Position numbers and translations under genes: made by a program. Of a DNA stretch of 64,000 nucleotides, positions 51,682-60,006 are shown in pieces. Origin of the DNA: Longimicrobium sp. (GTDB lineage: Bacteria > Gemmatimonadota > Gemmatimonadetes > Longimicrobiales > Longimicrobiaceae); contig DASVQP010000001.1 in assembly GCA_036389135.1 (NCBI GenBank), forward strand, positions 143,221 to 207,220. The letters are read 5' to 3'. Every line of letters begins with the position of its first letter. Positions within the stretch are counted from its first letter, which is position 1. Under the pieces are notes generated by a model. The model was not told the origin of the DNA and made no database searches. It saw only the letters and a program-made list of their open reading frames with translations.

Positions 51682-52320
51682 GTGAGCGCGCGGCTTCCGC
51701 TGCTGGTGGATGCGGCGCGGCTGCGGGTGCTGGTGGTGGGCGGCGGGGCGGTGGCGCTGCGCAAGGTCCGCGGCGTGGTGGAGGCCGGGGGACGGCCGGA
51801 GATCGTGTCGCCGGTGCTGTGCGGGGAGTTGGGCGAGATCGTGGAGCGTGAGGGGCTCGCGTGGCGGGAGCGCAGGTGGGAGGTGGGGGATGCGCGCGGC
51901 TTCCACCTGGTGTTCGCGGCGACGGACCGGGCGGAGGTGAACGCCCAGGTTGCGCGCGAAGCCGAGGCAGGTGGGGCGCTGGTGAGCGTGGCGGACGACG
52001 GGGCGGGGTCGCTCTTTCATCTGCCTGCCGTCATCCGCAGGGAGGGCGTGACGGTGGCGTTCTCCACCGGGGGCGCGGCGCCGCTGCTGGCCAGGCGGCT
52101 GCGCGAGCGGCTGGAGGCGGTGGTCACGCCGGGGCTGGGGCGCGCCGCGGCAAGACTCGCCGCCCTGCGCGGCGAGGTGCAGGCCCGCTGGGCCGGGGAC
52201 GAGGGGCGCCGCCGGGCGCTCTGGTTCGACCTTATCACTCCGGAATTCGTGGACGACGCGGTCGCGGGCCGGGACGAAGACGTGGAGCGGCGGATCGGCC
52301 GATGCCTCTCGCAGTCGTAG
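51682..52320 (+). CDS. Precorrin-2 dehydrogenase/sirohydrochlorin ferrochelatase-type protein
   Basis: A 212-residue protein of the Met8/CysG N-terminal family, which oxidises precorrin-2 and can insert iron for siroheme. The GTG at 51682 follows GGGGG at 51672-51676; an ATG at 51670 lies within the repeat edge. Motifs are LRVLVVGGGAVALRKVRGVVEAGG and HLVFAATDRAEVNAQVAREAEAGG, followed by VSVADDGAGSLFHLPAVIRREGVTVAFSTGGAAPLLAR. The length matches stand-alone bacterial versions. Its end overlaps hemA by 19 nt, so they are coupled. Confidence 0.88.
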   Translation: MSARLPLLVDAARLRVLVVGGGAVALRKVRGVVEAGGRPEIVSPVLCGELGEIVEREGLAWRERRWEVGDARGFHLVFAATDRAEVNAQVAREAEAGGALVSVADDGAGSLFHLPAVIRREGVTVAFSTGGAAPLLARRLRERLEAVVTPGLGRAAARLAALRGEVQARWAGDEGRRRALWFDLITPEFVDDAVAGRDEDVERRIGRCLSQS

Positions 52321-53612
52321 GAGTCAGCCACCGCACGGCGCCGATCGAGCTCCGGGAACGGTTCGCCTTCGGGCGGGCCGAGCTTCCCGGCGCCCTGATC
52401 TCGCTGGTGGAGGAGACCGGCGCGGAGACGGTGGTGCTCTCCACCTGCAACCGCACCGAGGTGTACCTGGCCGCTCCCGAGGGGGTGGACGGCACCGAGG
52501 CCGCGCGCGCCGTGCTCGCTGGACGCGTAGGGATGTCCGCGGAGGGTGCCGCGCGCCACCTCTACCTGCACCGCGACCGCGGCGCCGCCGAGCACCTCTT
52601 CCGCGTCTCATCCGGCCTCGACTCCATGATCCTGGGCGAGCCGCAGATCCAGGGGCAGGTGCGCGACGCCTACGCCGTGGCCCGCGAGACCGCCGCCGAG
52701 GAGGGGCCCGTGGTCGGCCCCGCCCTCAACCGCCTCTTCCAGACCGCCCTCAACGTCGGCGGCAGGGTGCGCAGCGAGACGGGGCTGGGGATCGGCGCCG
52801 CGTCCGTGTCGTCCGCGGCGGTGGACCTGGCGAAGAAGATCTTTGGGTCGCTCAAGGGCCGGCGTGCTCTCGTGCTGGGGGCGGGCGAGATGAGCGAGAC
52901 GACGCTGGAGTGCCTGCGGGGCGAGGGGGTTCGCACCGCCATCGTCGCAAACCGCACCTGGGATCGGGCGCGCGAGCTGGCGGAGCGCTGGGGCGGCGAG
53001 GCGGTGCGCTGGGAGCAGTTCGGCGACGCGCTCGCCGGGGTGGACATCGTCATCTGCTCCACCGCGGCGCCGCACCCCGTGCTCACGCGCGAGCGGCTGC
53101 GCGCGGCGCTGCCGAACGGGGCGAAGCGGCCGCTCTGCATCATCGACATCGCACTGCCGCGCGACGTGGAGCCGGCGGTGGGCGGCGAGCCGAACGTCTT
53201 CCTCTACGACATCGACGACCTGCAGGCCATCGTCAGCGGCAACCTGGACCGCCGCCGCGCGGAGCTTCCCGCGGCGGAGGGGATCGTGGGGGCCGGGGTG
53301 GATGAGTTCTGGAGCTGGTACTCGTCGCTGGCCGTGGTCCCCACCATCCGCGCGCTGCGCGACCACGGCGAGCGCGTGCGGCAGGCGGAGGTGGAGCGCG
53401 CGCTCCGCTCGCTGCAGCACCTGTCGCCCGGCGACCAGCAGGCGATCGACGCGCTGACCCGCTCGCTCCTCAACAAGCTGCTCCACGCGCCCACCGTGCG
53501 CCTGCGCCAGGCCGCCGGCAACGGGCGCGGCACCGGCGTGCTGGACACCGTGCGCTACCTGTTCGAGCTGGAGCCCGACGGCTCCCCCCAAGACCAGACC
53601 CCACCGGAATGA
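52302..53612 (+). CDS. hemA: Glutamyl-tRNA reductase
   Basis: A 436-residue enzyme reducing glutamyl-tRNA to glutamate-1-semialdehyde, the first step of C5 heme synthesis. The catalytic region is VVLSTCNRTEVY with the nucleophilic cysteine, preceded by VGVSHRTAPIELRERFAF. The substrate-channel loop is GLDSMILGEPQIQGQVRDAY. The NADPH motif is ALVLGAGEMSETTLECLRGEG. The C-terminal dimerisation helix follows. It overlaps both neighbours (the dehydrogenase by 19 nt, tolQ by 4 nt), so heme synthesis and the Tol-Pal system are in one transcriptional run. Confidence 0.97.
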   Translation: MPLAVVGVSHRTAPIELRERFAFGRAELPGALISLVEETGAETVVLSTCNRTEVYLAAPEGVDGTEAARAVLAGRVGMSAEGAARHLYLHRDRGAAEHLFRVSSGLDSMILGEPQIQGQVRDAYAVARETAAEEGPVVGPALNRLFQTALNVGGRVRSETGLGIGAASVSSAAVDLAKKIFGSLKGRRALVLGAGEMSETTLECLRGEGVRTAIVANRTWDRARELAERWGGEAVRWEQFGDALAGVDIVICSTAAPHPVLTRERLRAALPNGAKRPLCIIDIALPRDVEPAVGGEPNVFLYDIDDLQAIVSGNLDRRRAELPAAEGIVGAGVDEFWSWYSSLAVVPTIRALRDHGERVRQAEVERALRSLQHLSPGDQQAIDALTRSLLNKLLHAPTVRLRQAAGNGRGTGVLDTVRYLFELEPDGSPQDQTPPE

Positions 53613-54316
53613 TCATCCAGACGCATCAAGGCGAGTTCTCCACTGCGTGGGAGATGGTGGCGAAGGGTACCGCCTCCACGAAGATCATCATGGCCGTGCT
53701 GGCCATCCTCTCGCTCGCCTCCTGGGCCGTGATCGTGTGGAAGATCCTCCAGTTCCGCCGGCTGCGGGGCGAGAGCGACACCTTCATGCGCCGCGTGGGC
53801 GGGGCGCAGACCACGGACGACGCCTACCACGCGGTCACGCTGATGGATGCGTCGCCCTTCACGCGGCTCTTCCAGCGCGGGCTGGGTTTCTTTCGCGAGA
53901 TGCGGCCCGGCGCCGCGCGCGCCAACAGCGAGGTGCGCGGCCTGTCGCCCGCGCAGCTGGAGGTGCTGCGCATCGTGCTCGAAAAGGAGGAGGGGGAGGA
54001 GCGCGACGACGCGGCGCGCGGGGTGGGGTGGCTCGCCATCATCGCCTCCGTCTCGCCGCTGCTGGGACTCCTGGGCACGGTGCTCGGGGTGATGACGTCG
54101 TTCATCGGCGTGGCGCAGGCGGGGTCCAGCAGCATCGACGCCGTCGCCCCGGGTGTGGCCGAGGCGCTCCTCACCACCGCGGGGGGGCTGGTGGTGGCGA
54201 TCCCGGCGGCGATGGCGTACAACTACCTGACCGGCAAGCTGAACGACTTCATGGGCGAGCTGGAGGGGATCAGCAGCGAGCTGATCGCCACGCTGGCGCG
54301 CGAAGGGCGCATCTAG
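53609..54316 (+). CDS. tolQ: TolQ (MotA/TolQ/ExbB-family proton channel)
   Basis: A 235-residue inner-membrane protein of the TolQ-TolR proton channel that energises Tol-Pal during cell division. It has three hydrophobic segments (about 27-45, 140-165 and 185-205). The family signature is VSPLLGLLGTVLGVMTSFIGVAQAGS, followed by APGVAEALLTTAGGLVVAIPAAMAYN. The ATG overlaps the hemA stop. It is followed with a 1-nt overlap by tolR, as expected. Confidence 0.93.
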   Translation: MIIQTHQGEFSTAWEMVAKGTASTKIIMAVLAILSLASWAVIVWKILQFRRLRGESDTFMRRVGGAQTTDDAYHAVTLMDASPFTRLFQRGLGFFREMRPGAARANSEVRGLSPAQLEVLRIVLEKEEGEERDDAARGVGWLAIIASVSPLLGLLGTVLGVMTSFIGVAQAGSSSIDAVAPGVAEALLTTAGGLVVAIPAAMAYNYLTGKLNDFMGELEGISSELIATLAREGRI

Positions 54317-54747
54317 TGCCGCGCCGGCGCGGAAGGGGCCGCGGCCAGGACCTTGGCTTCAGCGCCGAGATCAACGTCACCTCGCTGGTGGACGTGGTGC
54401 TGACGCTGCTCGTGATCTTCATCATCACCGCGCCGATGATGCAGGGCGGCGTGGAGGTGAGCATCCCGCGCGCGCAGACGCAGTCCGTCGCCTCGCCGGA
54501 GGGGGTGGTGGTGACGATCGACAGGACGGGCGCCATCTTCGTGGGGCAGGCGGCGGTGCGGTGGGACGAGTTCACCACCCAGTTCCCGCTGCTGGTGAAG
54601 GAGCGCGGAGCGGACAACGTGTACCTGCGCGCGGACGAGGCGGTGCCGTACGGGCGCGTGGTGCAGGTGCTGGGCGCCATGAAGTCCGCCAACGTCGCCA
54701 CCGTGGGGCTGATCGCCGAGCCCGAGCGGCCGGCGGGGGGGCGGTAG
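54316..54747 (+). CDS. tolR: TolR (ExbD/TolR-family)
   Basis: A 143-residue single-pass inner-membrane protein. The basic N-terminus RRRGRGRGQD leads to INVTSLVDVVLTLLVIFIITAPMM, the conserved transmembrane helix with the proton-carrying aspartate. The periplasmic domain has VTIDRTGAIFVGQAAVRWDEF and YLRADEAVPYGRVVQVLGAM. The GTG at 54316 uses the last base of the tolQ stop codon. With TolQ it drives TolA. Confidence 0.93.
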   Translation: MPRRRGRGRGQDLGFSAEINVTSLVDVVLTLLVIFIITAPMMQGGVEVSIPRAQTQSVASPEGVVVTIDRTGAIFVGQAAVRWDEFTTQFPLLVKERGADNVYLRADEAVPYGRVVQVLGAMKSANVATVGLIAEPERPAGGR

Positions 54748-54751
54748 CGCG

Positions 54752-55744
54752 ATGTGGGGACGGCGGCAGCGTGCACGCGGGCGCCCCGGCGCGGCGCTCG
54801 TCGCCTCGGTGGCGCTGCACGTGGCGATCGTGGGGATCGCCGCGCTGGCCGCCGCAGCGGGGCCGCCGCCCGTCAAAAAGGTGGTGGTGTACAGCGTCGG
54901 CATCGTCTCGCCCCCGCCCTCCGCGCTGGGCGAGCCGCCCGCGGAGGAGCCCGCGCCCAACGAGGGCGGCCCCGCTCCGGCCGGCGAGCCCAACCCCGCT
55001 CCCCCCGCTCCCGAGCCCGCGCCAGCTCCCGCGCCGAAGGCCGCGCCACCCGTTCCCAAGCCGGTCCCGCCGACGCCACCCATGCGCGAGCCTGCGCCAA
55101 AGGCGGCGGAGCCCGCGCCGAAGGCACCCGCGCCGAAAGCCACTCCGCCGCGCCGCGAGCCCGCGCCGAAAGCGGCCGAGCCCGCACGGAAGGCGCCCGC
55201 CCGGCCCGCGGCCACGCCCGCCCGCCCGACGCCTGCGCGCCCCAACGCAACTCCGCGCCCGGGAGCCGCGTCCAACACGGAGGCGGCGAAGTCTGGCGCG
55301 CGCACCACGACGCCCGCGGCGGGCGGCACGAGGACCGGAGCCGGAAGCGGGCCGCCCAGCGCGGGGACGGGCACGCGCGGCGCCGCCACCGGGCGCAATC
55401 CGCAGGCGAGCTCGCCCGGCGGCGAGGGGCTGAACATCCGCACGGCGGGCATCCGCTGCCCGTCGCCCGAGTACTGCAACAACATCCCGCGCCAGGTGAG
55501 GCGCTTCTTCCGCCGCCCCGAGGGTAACACCGGCGCCGCGGACGTGTGCTTCACCGTGTTCCGCGACGGGACGGTGGACGACGTGCACGTGGAGCGGCAG
55601 CGCGGCGGCGGGATCGCCTTCCGCATGGCGCTGATCGAGTCCGTGGAGCAGGCCGCCCTCCGCAAGGCATTCGGGCCCATCCCCGCCGAGTTCAACCGCG
55701 AGTCGCTCCCGCTCTGCGTGGAGATGGCTCCCAACGCCCAGTGA
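54752..55744 (+). CDS. TolA/TonB-like protein with long Pro/Ala/Lys linker
   Basis: A 330-residue inner-membrane protein. Residues about 14-37 form the anchor (AALVASVALHVAIVGIAALAA, with the TolA/TonB-type serine and histidine). Residues about 55-225 form a Pro/Ala/Lys-rich linker able to span the periplasm (APKAAEPAPKAPAPK repeats). The last 100 residues form a TonB/TolA-type C-terminal domain with two cysteine pairs (CPSPEYC and CFTVF...CVEM) and VFRDGTVDDVHVERQRGGG. By position it fills the TolA slot. It may also serve TonB-dependent receptors. Confidence 0.85.
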   Translation: MWGRRQRARGRPGAALVASVALHVAIVGIAALAAAAGPPPVKKVVVYSVGIVSPPPSALGEPPAEEPAPNEGGPAPAGEPNPAPPAPEPAPAPAPKAAPPVPKPVPPTPPMREPAPKAAEPAPKAPAPKATPPRREPAPKAAEPARKAPARPAATPARPTPARPNATPRPGAASNTEAAKSGARTTTPAAGGTRTGAGSGPPSAGTGTRGAATGRNPQASSPGGEGLNIRTAGIRCPSPEYCNNIPRQVRRFFRRPEGNTGAADVCFTVFRDGTVDDVHVERQRGGGIAFRMALIESVEQAALRKAFGPIPAEFNRESLPLCVEMAPNAQ

Positions 55745-55748
55745 TCGC

Positions 55749-57065
55749 GTGATCCGCATCCGCCACATCGCACTTCCCGCCCTCGCCCTGGCGCTCGCGG
55801 CCCCGGCCGTGGCCCAGGACACCACCACCGTCGTGCGGCTGCGCGCCACCTACGAGGTCGGCAACCTGTCCGGCTTCGTCGTGCTCCCCTTCGGCGGCGG
55901 CGGCGACCTGGCCGATGCCGCCAGCGAGTCCGCGGAGATCGTGCGGCGCGACCTGGACTTCAGCGACCAGTTCAAGCTGGCGGCGGCCACGGGCGCCCGC
56001 GCGGGCGACCCGGTGAACGTCGCCCTCTGGCGCGAGCGCGGCGCGGACTGGGTGCTCAGCGGCACGCTGGCCCCCAGCGCCGGGGGGAGCACGCTGCGGC
56101 TCACGCTGCACGACGCCGTCTACGGGCAGACCAAGGGGGAGGGGAGCTTCGACCTCCCGCCCGCCGGCGACCGCCGCTTCCGCATGGCCGTGCACGCCGC
56201 CGCCGACGCCGTCGTGCGCTGGGCCACCGGCGAGCCGGGGATCGCGGCGACGCGCATCGCCTTCGTGACGCAGGGGCGCGGCTCCAAGGAGATCTACCTG
56301 GTGGACTCGGACGGCGAGAACGTCACGCGGCTGACCTCGGACGGCTCGCTGGCCCTCTCGCCCGCGTGGTCGCCGGACGGCGGGCGGATCGCCTACACCT
56401 CGTACCGCGGCGGGATGCCGGCGCTGTACGAGCGCAACCTGGCCAGCGGCGCGGACCGTGTCCTCTCCAGCCGCGAGGGGCTCAACATCACCCCGTCGTA
56501 CGCACCGGACGGGCGCACCGTCGCCTTCGCGGCCACGGCGGGCGGGAACACGGAGATCGCCACCGTCGGCGCGTCCGGCTTCCGCCAGCAGACCACGGGG
56601 CGCCGCTCGGACTCGCTCTCCCCCTCGTTCTCGCCGGACGGCGCGCGCATCGCCTTCGTCAGCGACCGGCTGGGCGAGCCGCAGATCTACGTGATGAGCG
56701 CGAATGGCGGGGAGGCGCGGCTGGTCTCCGACTACACGTACGGCAACCGCGGCTACAGCACCTCGCCGGACTGGGCGCCGGTCGGCAACCGCATCGCCTT
56801 CCACACGCGCGTCGGCGGCGTGCACCAGATCGCCATGGTCGAAGCCGACGGCAACCGCCCGCGACTCCTGACCAGCGGCGGCCGCAACGAGGACCCGAGC
56901 TGGGCCCCCGACGGACGCCACCTCGTCTTCTCCTCCCCGGACCGCGACGGCGGCGGGCTCTTTGTGCTCGACACCAAGACGGGGCGCGTGCGGAAGCTCC
57001 TCGCCGGGCGCGGGCACGGCCTGCCGGACTGGTCGCCGGTGCTGATGCGCGCGGATGGTCGATGA
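55749..57065 (+). CDS. tolB: TolB periplasmic beta-propeller
   Basis: A 438-residue periplasmic protein that binds Pal. The GTG at 55749 starts a signal peptide ending APAVAQ. Residues about 25-165 form the N-terminal alpha/beta domain. Residues about 175-430 form a six-bladed propeller with WD-like repeats such as LSPAWSPDGGRIAYTSYRGG, ITPSYAPDGRTVAFAATAGG and SPSFSPDGARIAFVSDRLGEP, and DPSWAPDGRHLVFSS. The stop overlaps the next small gene (ATGA). Confidence 0.94.
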   Translation: MIRIRHIALPALALALAAPAVAQDTTTVVRLRATYEVGNLSGFVVLPFGGGGDLADAASESAEIVRRDLDFSDQFKLAAATGARAGDPVNVALWRERGADWVLSGTLAPSAGGSTLRLTLHDAVYGQTKGEGSFDLPPAGDRRFRMAVHAAADAVVRWATGEPGIAATRIAFVTQGRGSKEIYLVDSDGENVTRLTSDGSLALSPAWSPDGGRIAYTSYRGGMPALYERNLASGADRVLSSREGLNITPSYAPDGRTVAFAATAGGNTEIATVGASGFRQQTTGRRSDSLSPSFSPDGARIAFVSDRLGEPQIYVMSANGGEARLVSDYTYGNRGYSTSPDWAPVGNRIAFHTRVGGVHQIAMVEADGNRPRLLTSGGRNEDPSWAPDGRHLVFSSPDRDGGGLFVLDTKTGRVRKLLAGRGHGLPDWSPVLMRADGR

Positions 57066-57364
57066 GCGGCGGATCGCAGCACGAACCGGTGGTGCGGAGG
57101 AATGAACTGGCAAGATCACTCGCCCGGAGCTTCGCCGTCGGAATTAGCGTCACCGTCGGTTTTACCATCCTTGGGTACTTCGCGGGTATACCGGAACCGC
57201 TTCACGTGCCGGTAGCCGTGTCGGCGGGGTTCGCGATCATGGCGGGCGGAATTCATCCAGCCGGTACACCCAACCGGTGGCGCAGGAACCTTGTTGCCTG
57301 GAGCGTGCCGTTCGCGTTCATGCTGCTCGGATCGCTGTTCATGAACTGGTGGAGGGGAGTGTGA
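57062..57364 (+). CDS. Small membrane protein inside the Tol-Pal operon (first)
   Basis: A 100-residue protein with three hydrophobic stretches (about 22-42, 47-62 and 77-95). I know no family for it. It reads SFAVGISVTVGFTILGYFAG, and ends in AFMLLGSLFMNWWRGV. The ATG overlaps tolB and the stop overlaps the next gene, so it is surely translated with the operon. Codon use is less GC-rich than in its neighbours (for example the AATGAACTGGCAAGATCACT region), which hints at a later insertion. Confidence 0.75.
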   Translation: MSGGSQHEPVVRRNELARSLARSFAVGISVTVGFTILGYFAGIPEPLHVPVAVSAGFAIMAGGIHPAGTPNRWRRNLVAWSVPFAFMLLGSLFMNWWRGV

Positions 57365-57672
57365 TCCGGCGCTCCGGCCTCGCTGTCGAGCCCGTCACAC
57401 CCGGCACCGGCCCCGCTTGGAGCGCGCGCCTGCTCTGGGGCGCGTACGGACTCCTGGCCGGCTTCGCGACGGGGACACTCTTCTCGCTCGCGCTGCTGAG
57501 CGTGGCGGGGCCGCTGGCCGCGCAGTTCGTCTTCCGCCTCTGCGCCTACGGCTTCATCCTCGCCGGGCTGGACTACGGCGGCGAGCGGCCGCGGTGGCGG
57601 CAGGCGCTGCTGCGTGGGTTTGGGCTCGCCGCCGCCATCGCGATCCTGCGCATCGTCTTCGCCATCCTCTAG
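57361..57672 (+). CDS. Small membrane protein inside the Tol-Pal operon (second)
   Basis: A 103-residue protein with three likely membrane segments (LLWGAYGLLAGFATGTLFSLALLSV, AAQFVFRLCAYGFILAGL, and GFGLAAAIAILRIVFAIL). The GTG at 57361 overlaps the stop of the first small gene. There is no cysteine pair or charged catalytic residue, and no known family. Its place between tolB and pal, and the coupling, suggest a helper of envelope integrity or division. That is inference. Confidence 0.75.
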   Translation: MIRRSGLAVEPVTPGTGPAWSARLLWGAYGLLAGFATGTLFSLALLSVAGPLAAQFVFRLCAYGFILAGLDYGGERPRWRQALLRGFGLAAAIAILRIVFAIL

Positions 57673-57757
57673 CGCCGGAAGGCGCATCGCCCCAACGTAT
57701 CCTTTCGCGCGGCCCACGCGGCCACGACGCGTACCTACCGGACAGGAGATCCCGCCG

Positions 57758-58375
57758 ATGAAGCTCCGCCACCTCGCCACCCTCGCCCTCATCCCGCTGG
57801 CGATGGGCGCCTGCCGCAAGCGCCCGCCGGCCGCCGCGCCGGGCACGGACAGCACGACGGCCGGGAGCACCACCGGCGCCGGGGCGCGCGCGGACTCCAT
57901 CCGGCTGGAGGAGGAGGCGCGGCAGCGCGCGGAGGCGAACCGTGCCGAGGCGGACCGCGTGGAGCGCGATCGGCGCGAGCGCGAGTCGGCGCTGGCGCCC
58001 GTGCGCGAGGCGCTCACCGAGATCATCTTCTTCGAGTACGACAGCGACGAGATCCGCGGCGAGGCGGAGGCGAAGCTCCGCGCCAAGGCGGACATCCTGC
58101 GCGCAAACCCCAGCATCCGCCTGCGCATCGAGGGGCACGCGGACCAGCGCGGCTCCACGGAGTACAACCTGGCGCTGGGCCAGCGCCGCGCGGAGGCGGT
58201 GAGGGCGTGGCTGGGCGCGTACGGCATCGACGCGTCGCGCTTCACCACGCTGTCGTACGGCAAGGAGCGCCCGCTGGACGAGGGGCCGGACGAGGGCGCG
58301 CTGGCGCGAAACCGCCGGGCCGAGTTCGCCATCGTGGGCGGGCAGCTGAGCACCGCGCCCGGAGGCGGACGATGA
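57758..58375 (+). CDS. pal: Peptidoglycan-associated lipoprotein Pal
   Basis: A 205-residue outer-membrane lipoprotein. The ATG at 57758 follows AGGAGAT. The signal peptide ends at PLAMGAC with the lipidated cysteine. A charged helical spacer (residues about 48-85) precedes the OmpA domain, with IIFFEYDSDEIRGEAEAKL, IRLRIEGHADQRGSTEYNLALGQRRAEAV and NRRAEF. It tethers the outer membrane to peptidoglycan through TolB and TolA. Its end overlaps cpoB by 4 nt. Confidence 0.96.
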   Translation: MKLRHLATLALIPLAMGACRKRPPAAAPGTDSTTAGSTTGAGARADSIRLEEEARQRAEANRAEADRVERDRRERESALAPVREALTEIIFFEYDSDEIRGEAEAKLRAKADILRANPSIRLRIEGHADQRGSTEYNLALGQRRAEAVRAWLGAYGIDASRFTTLSYGKERPLDEGPDEGALARNRRAEFAIVGGQLSTAPGGGR

Positions 58376-59172
58376 GGCGCGCGGCGCTCGTGCTGCTGGC
58401 CGTACCGCTCCTGGGAGGGTGCCTGGCCACGCAGCGCGACATCCAGGACCTGCGCGCGCAGATGCAGCGGGACCAGGCCAGCCAGGAGCAGCTCCTGCGC
58501 GACGTGCTGCGCCGAAACCAGGCGCTGCTGGACTCGCTGACGGACCAGAACGTGCGCCTGCGCGGCGACGTCTCCACGCGCCTCGTCGCGATCGAGCGGC
58601 AGCTCGTGCAGATCCAGGAGCTGACGGGGCAGGGTCAGCAGCAGCTCAGCCAGCTCCGCCAGCAGATCGCCACGCGCGAGGAGGAAGCGCGCCGCGCCCG
58701 CGATGCCGCCGCCGAAGCCGCCCGCAACGCCCCACCCCCGGCTGCTACCATCGACCCCGCCGACGACGCGCCGGCGGGCGGCGGGGGCGACGCGACCGCC
58801 CAGGAGATGTACGATGCCGCGCTCGGCGCCCTGCGCCGCGGATCGGTGAACGCGGCGCGCGCCGGCTTCGAGGAGTTCCTGCGCGCCGCCCCCGGCCATC
58901 CGCGCGCCGCCGACGCGCAGTTCAACATCGGCGAGGCGTACGCGGGCGGAAGGAATCTGGAGCGTGCCATCGAGGCGTACGGACGGGTGGTGGACACCTA
59001 CCCCACCTCGCCGCGCGCTCCGGCGGCGCTGCTGCGCATCGGGCGGATCGAGGCGGGGCGGGGGAACCGCACGCAGGCGCGCGCCCGCTTCAACCGCATC
59101 ATCGCCGACTACCCCCGCAGCCCCGAAGCCGCCGACGCGCGCCGGGAGCTGGCGGCGCCCCCGCGCTCCTGA
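58372..59172 (+). CDS. cpoB: CpoB/YbgF-like Tol-associated lipoprotein
   Basis: A 266-residue exported protein that coordinates peptidoglycan synthesis with outer-membrane constriction. The signal peptide ends LLGGC, so it is probably lipidated, unlike E. coli CpoB. Residues about 20-115 form a coiled coil (DIQDLRAQMQRDQASQEQLL onward). The last 125 residues have TPR repeats (YDAALGALRRGSVNAARAGFEEFL, AQFNIGEAYAGGRNLERAIEAYGRVV). The ATG overlaps pal. Confidence 0.9.
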   Translation: MRRAALVLLAVPLLGGCLATQRDIQDLRAQMQRDQASQEQLLRDVLRRNQALLDSLTDQNVRLRGDVSTRLVAIERQLVQIQELTGQGQQQLSQLRQQIATREEEARRARDAAAEAARNAPPPAATIDPADDAPAGGGGDATAQEMYDAALGALRRGSVNAARAGFEEFLRAAPGHPRAADAQFNIGEAYAGGRNLERAIEAYGRVVDTYPTSPRAPAALLRIGRIEAGRGNRTQARARFNRIIADYPRSPEAADARRELAAPPRS

Positions 59173-59182
59173 CGGGAAGCCG

Positions 59183-59716
59183 GTGCGCTGCCCCTTTTGC
59201 CATCACGGCGACGACCGCGTGGTCGACTCGCGCACCAGCCGCGAGGGACGCGCCGTGCGCCGCCGCCGCGAGTGCCTGCGGTGCAGCCGGCGCTTCACCA
59301 CGTACGAGTACATCGAAGAGCGCCCGCTGACGGTGCACAAGCGCGACGGCGAGAGCGAGCCGTACGACCGCCGCAAGCTGCTGCTCAGCATCCAGATCGC
59401 GTGCGCCAAGCGGCCCATCACGCCGGCCGAGATCGACACGCTGGTGGAGGCGATCGAGCGGGAGCTGGATCACCGCGAGGAGGCGGAGGTCACTTCGGAG
59501 GAGCTGGGGAAGATGGTGATGGACCGGCTCCGCTCGCGCGACCACGTGGCGTACGTGCGCTTCGCGTCGGTGTACCGAAACTTCCAGGATCCCGAGGAGT
59601 TCTACCGCGAGCTCCGCGACCTGGCCGACCGCGAAGTACAGACGGAGGTCCGCCGCCACCAGCGCGAGCTGCCCCTTCAGCCCGAAGAGGAAACCGAACC
59701 GGCCGACGCGGGGTAA
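59183..59716 (+). CDS. nrdR: Transcriptional repressor NrdR
   Basis: A 177-residue repressor of ribonucleotide reductase genes. The GTG at 59183 follows GGGAAGCC. The zinc ribbon has CPFCHHGDDRVVDSR and CLRCSRRFTTYEY. The ATP-cone domain follows (VHKRDGESEPYDRRKLLLSIQIACAKRPI), which senses dATP/ATP. The C-terminal tail is acidic. It lies 10 nt after cpoB and ends the tight run; no ribonucleotide reductase gene is in the window. Confidence 0.97.
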   Translation: MRCPFCHHGDDRVVDSRTSREGRAVRRRRECLRCSRRFTTYEYIEERPLTVHKRDGESEPYDRRKLLLSIQIACAKRPITPAEIDTLVEAIERELDHREEAEVTSEELGKMVMDRLRSRDHVAYVRFASVYRNFQDPEEFYRELRDLADREVQTEVRRHQRELPLQPEEETEPADAG

Positions 59717-59833
59717 ACGCATGCGCGGCATCGGGTGAGGACGGGGCGGGGGCGCGTGCGCGTCCTCGCTCCGCGTTTTCGGGCGGGTTTCTACGGCAGG
59801 GCCTCGCGCGGAGGCGCTCGGCCCTTGCCGCCG

Positions 59834-59945
59834 AGTCCGCGAAGGCGGACTTCGTTTGGATCCGGCGGCGAATTCATTCGATTCTGGACCGGGACGCCGG
59901 GGTCGAGGAAGGCAGAGGGTGGGCGTGATGAATCACGCCCCTACG
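59834..59945. repeat. Facing REP-like unit and GTGAT hairpin module
   Basis: Hairpin AGTCCGCGAAGGCGGACT at 59834-59851 and hairpin CGAATTCATTCG at 59869-59880 form one unit in minus orientation. GGGCGTGAT/ATCACGCCC at about 59921-59940, followed by CCTAC, is a sequence variant of the GGGCGCGAT module with a paired change on both arms. No gene is supported between nrdR and tatC. Confidence 0.7.
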
Positions 59946-60006
59946 GCGTGGTTGGCGGGGCGGGTCCGCGCGGGCGGACGTCGTGGCGCACATAAACGGA
60001 GCACGG

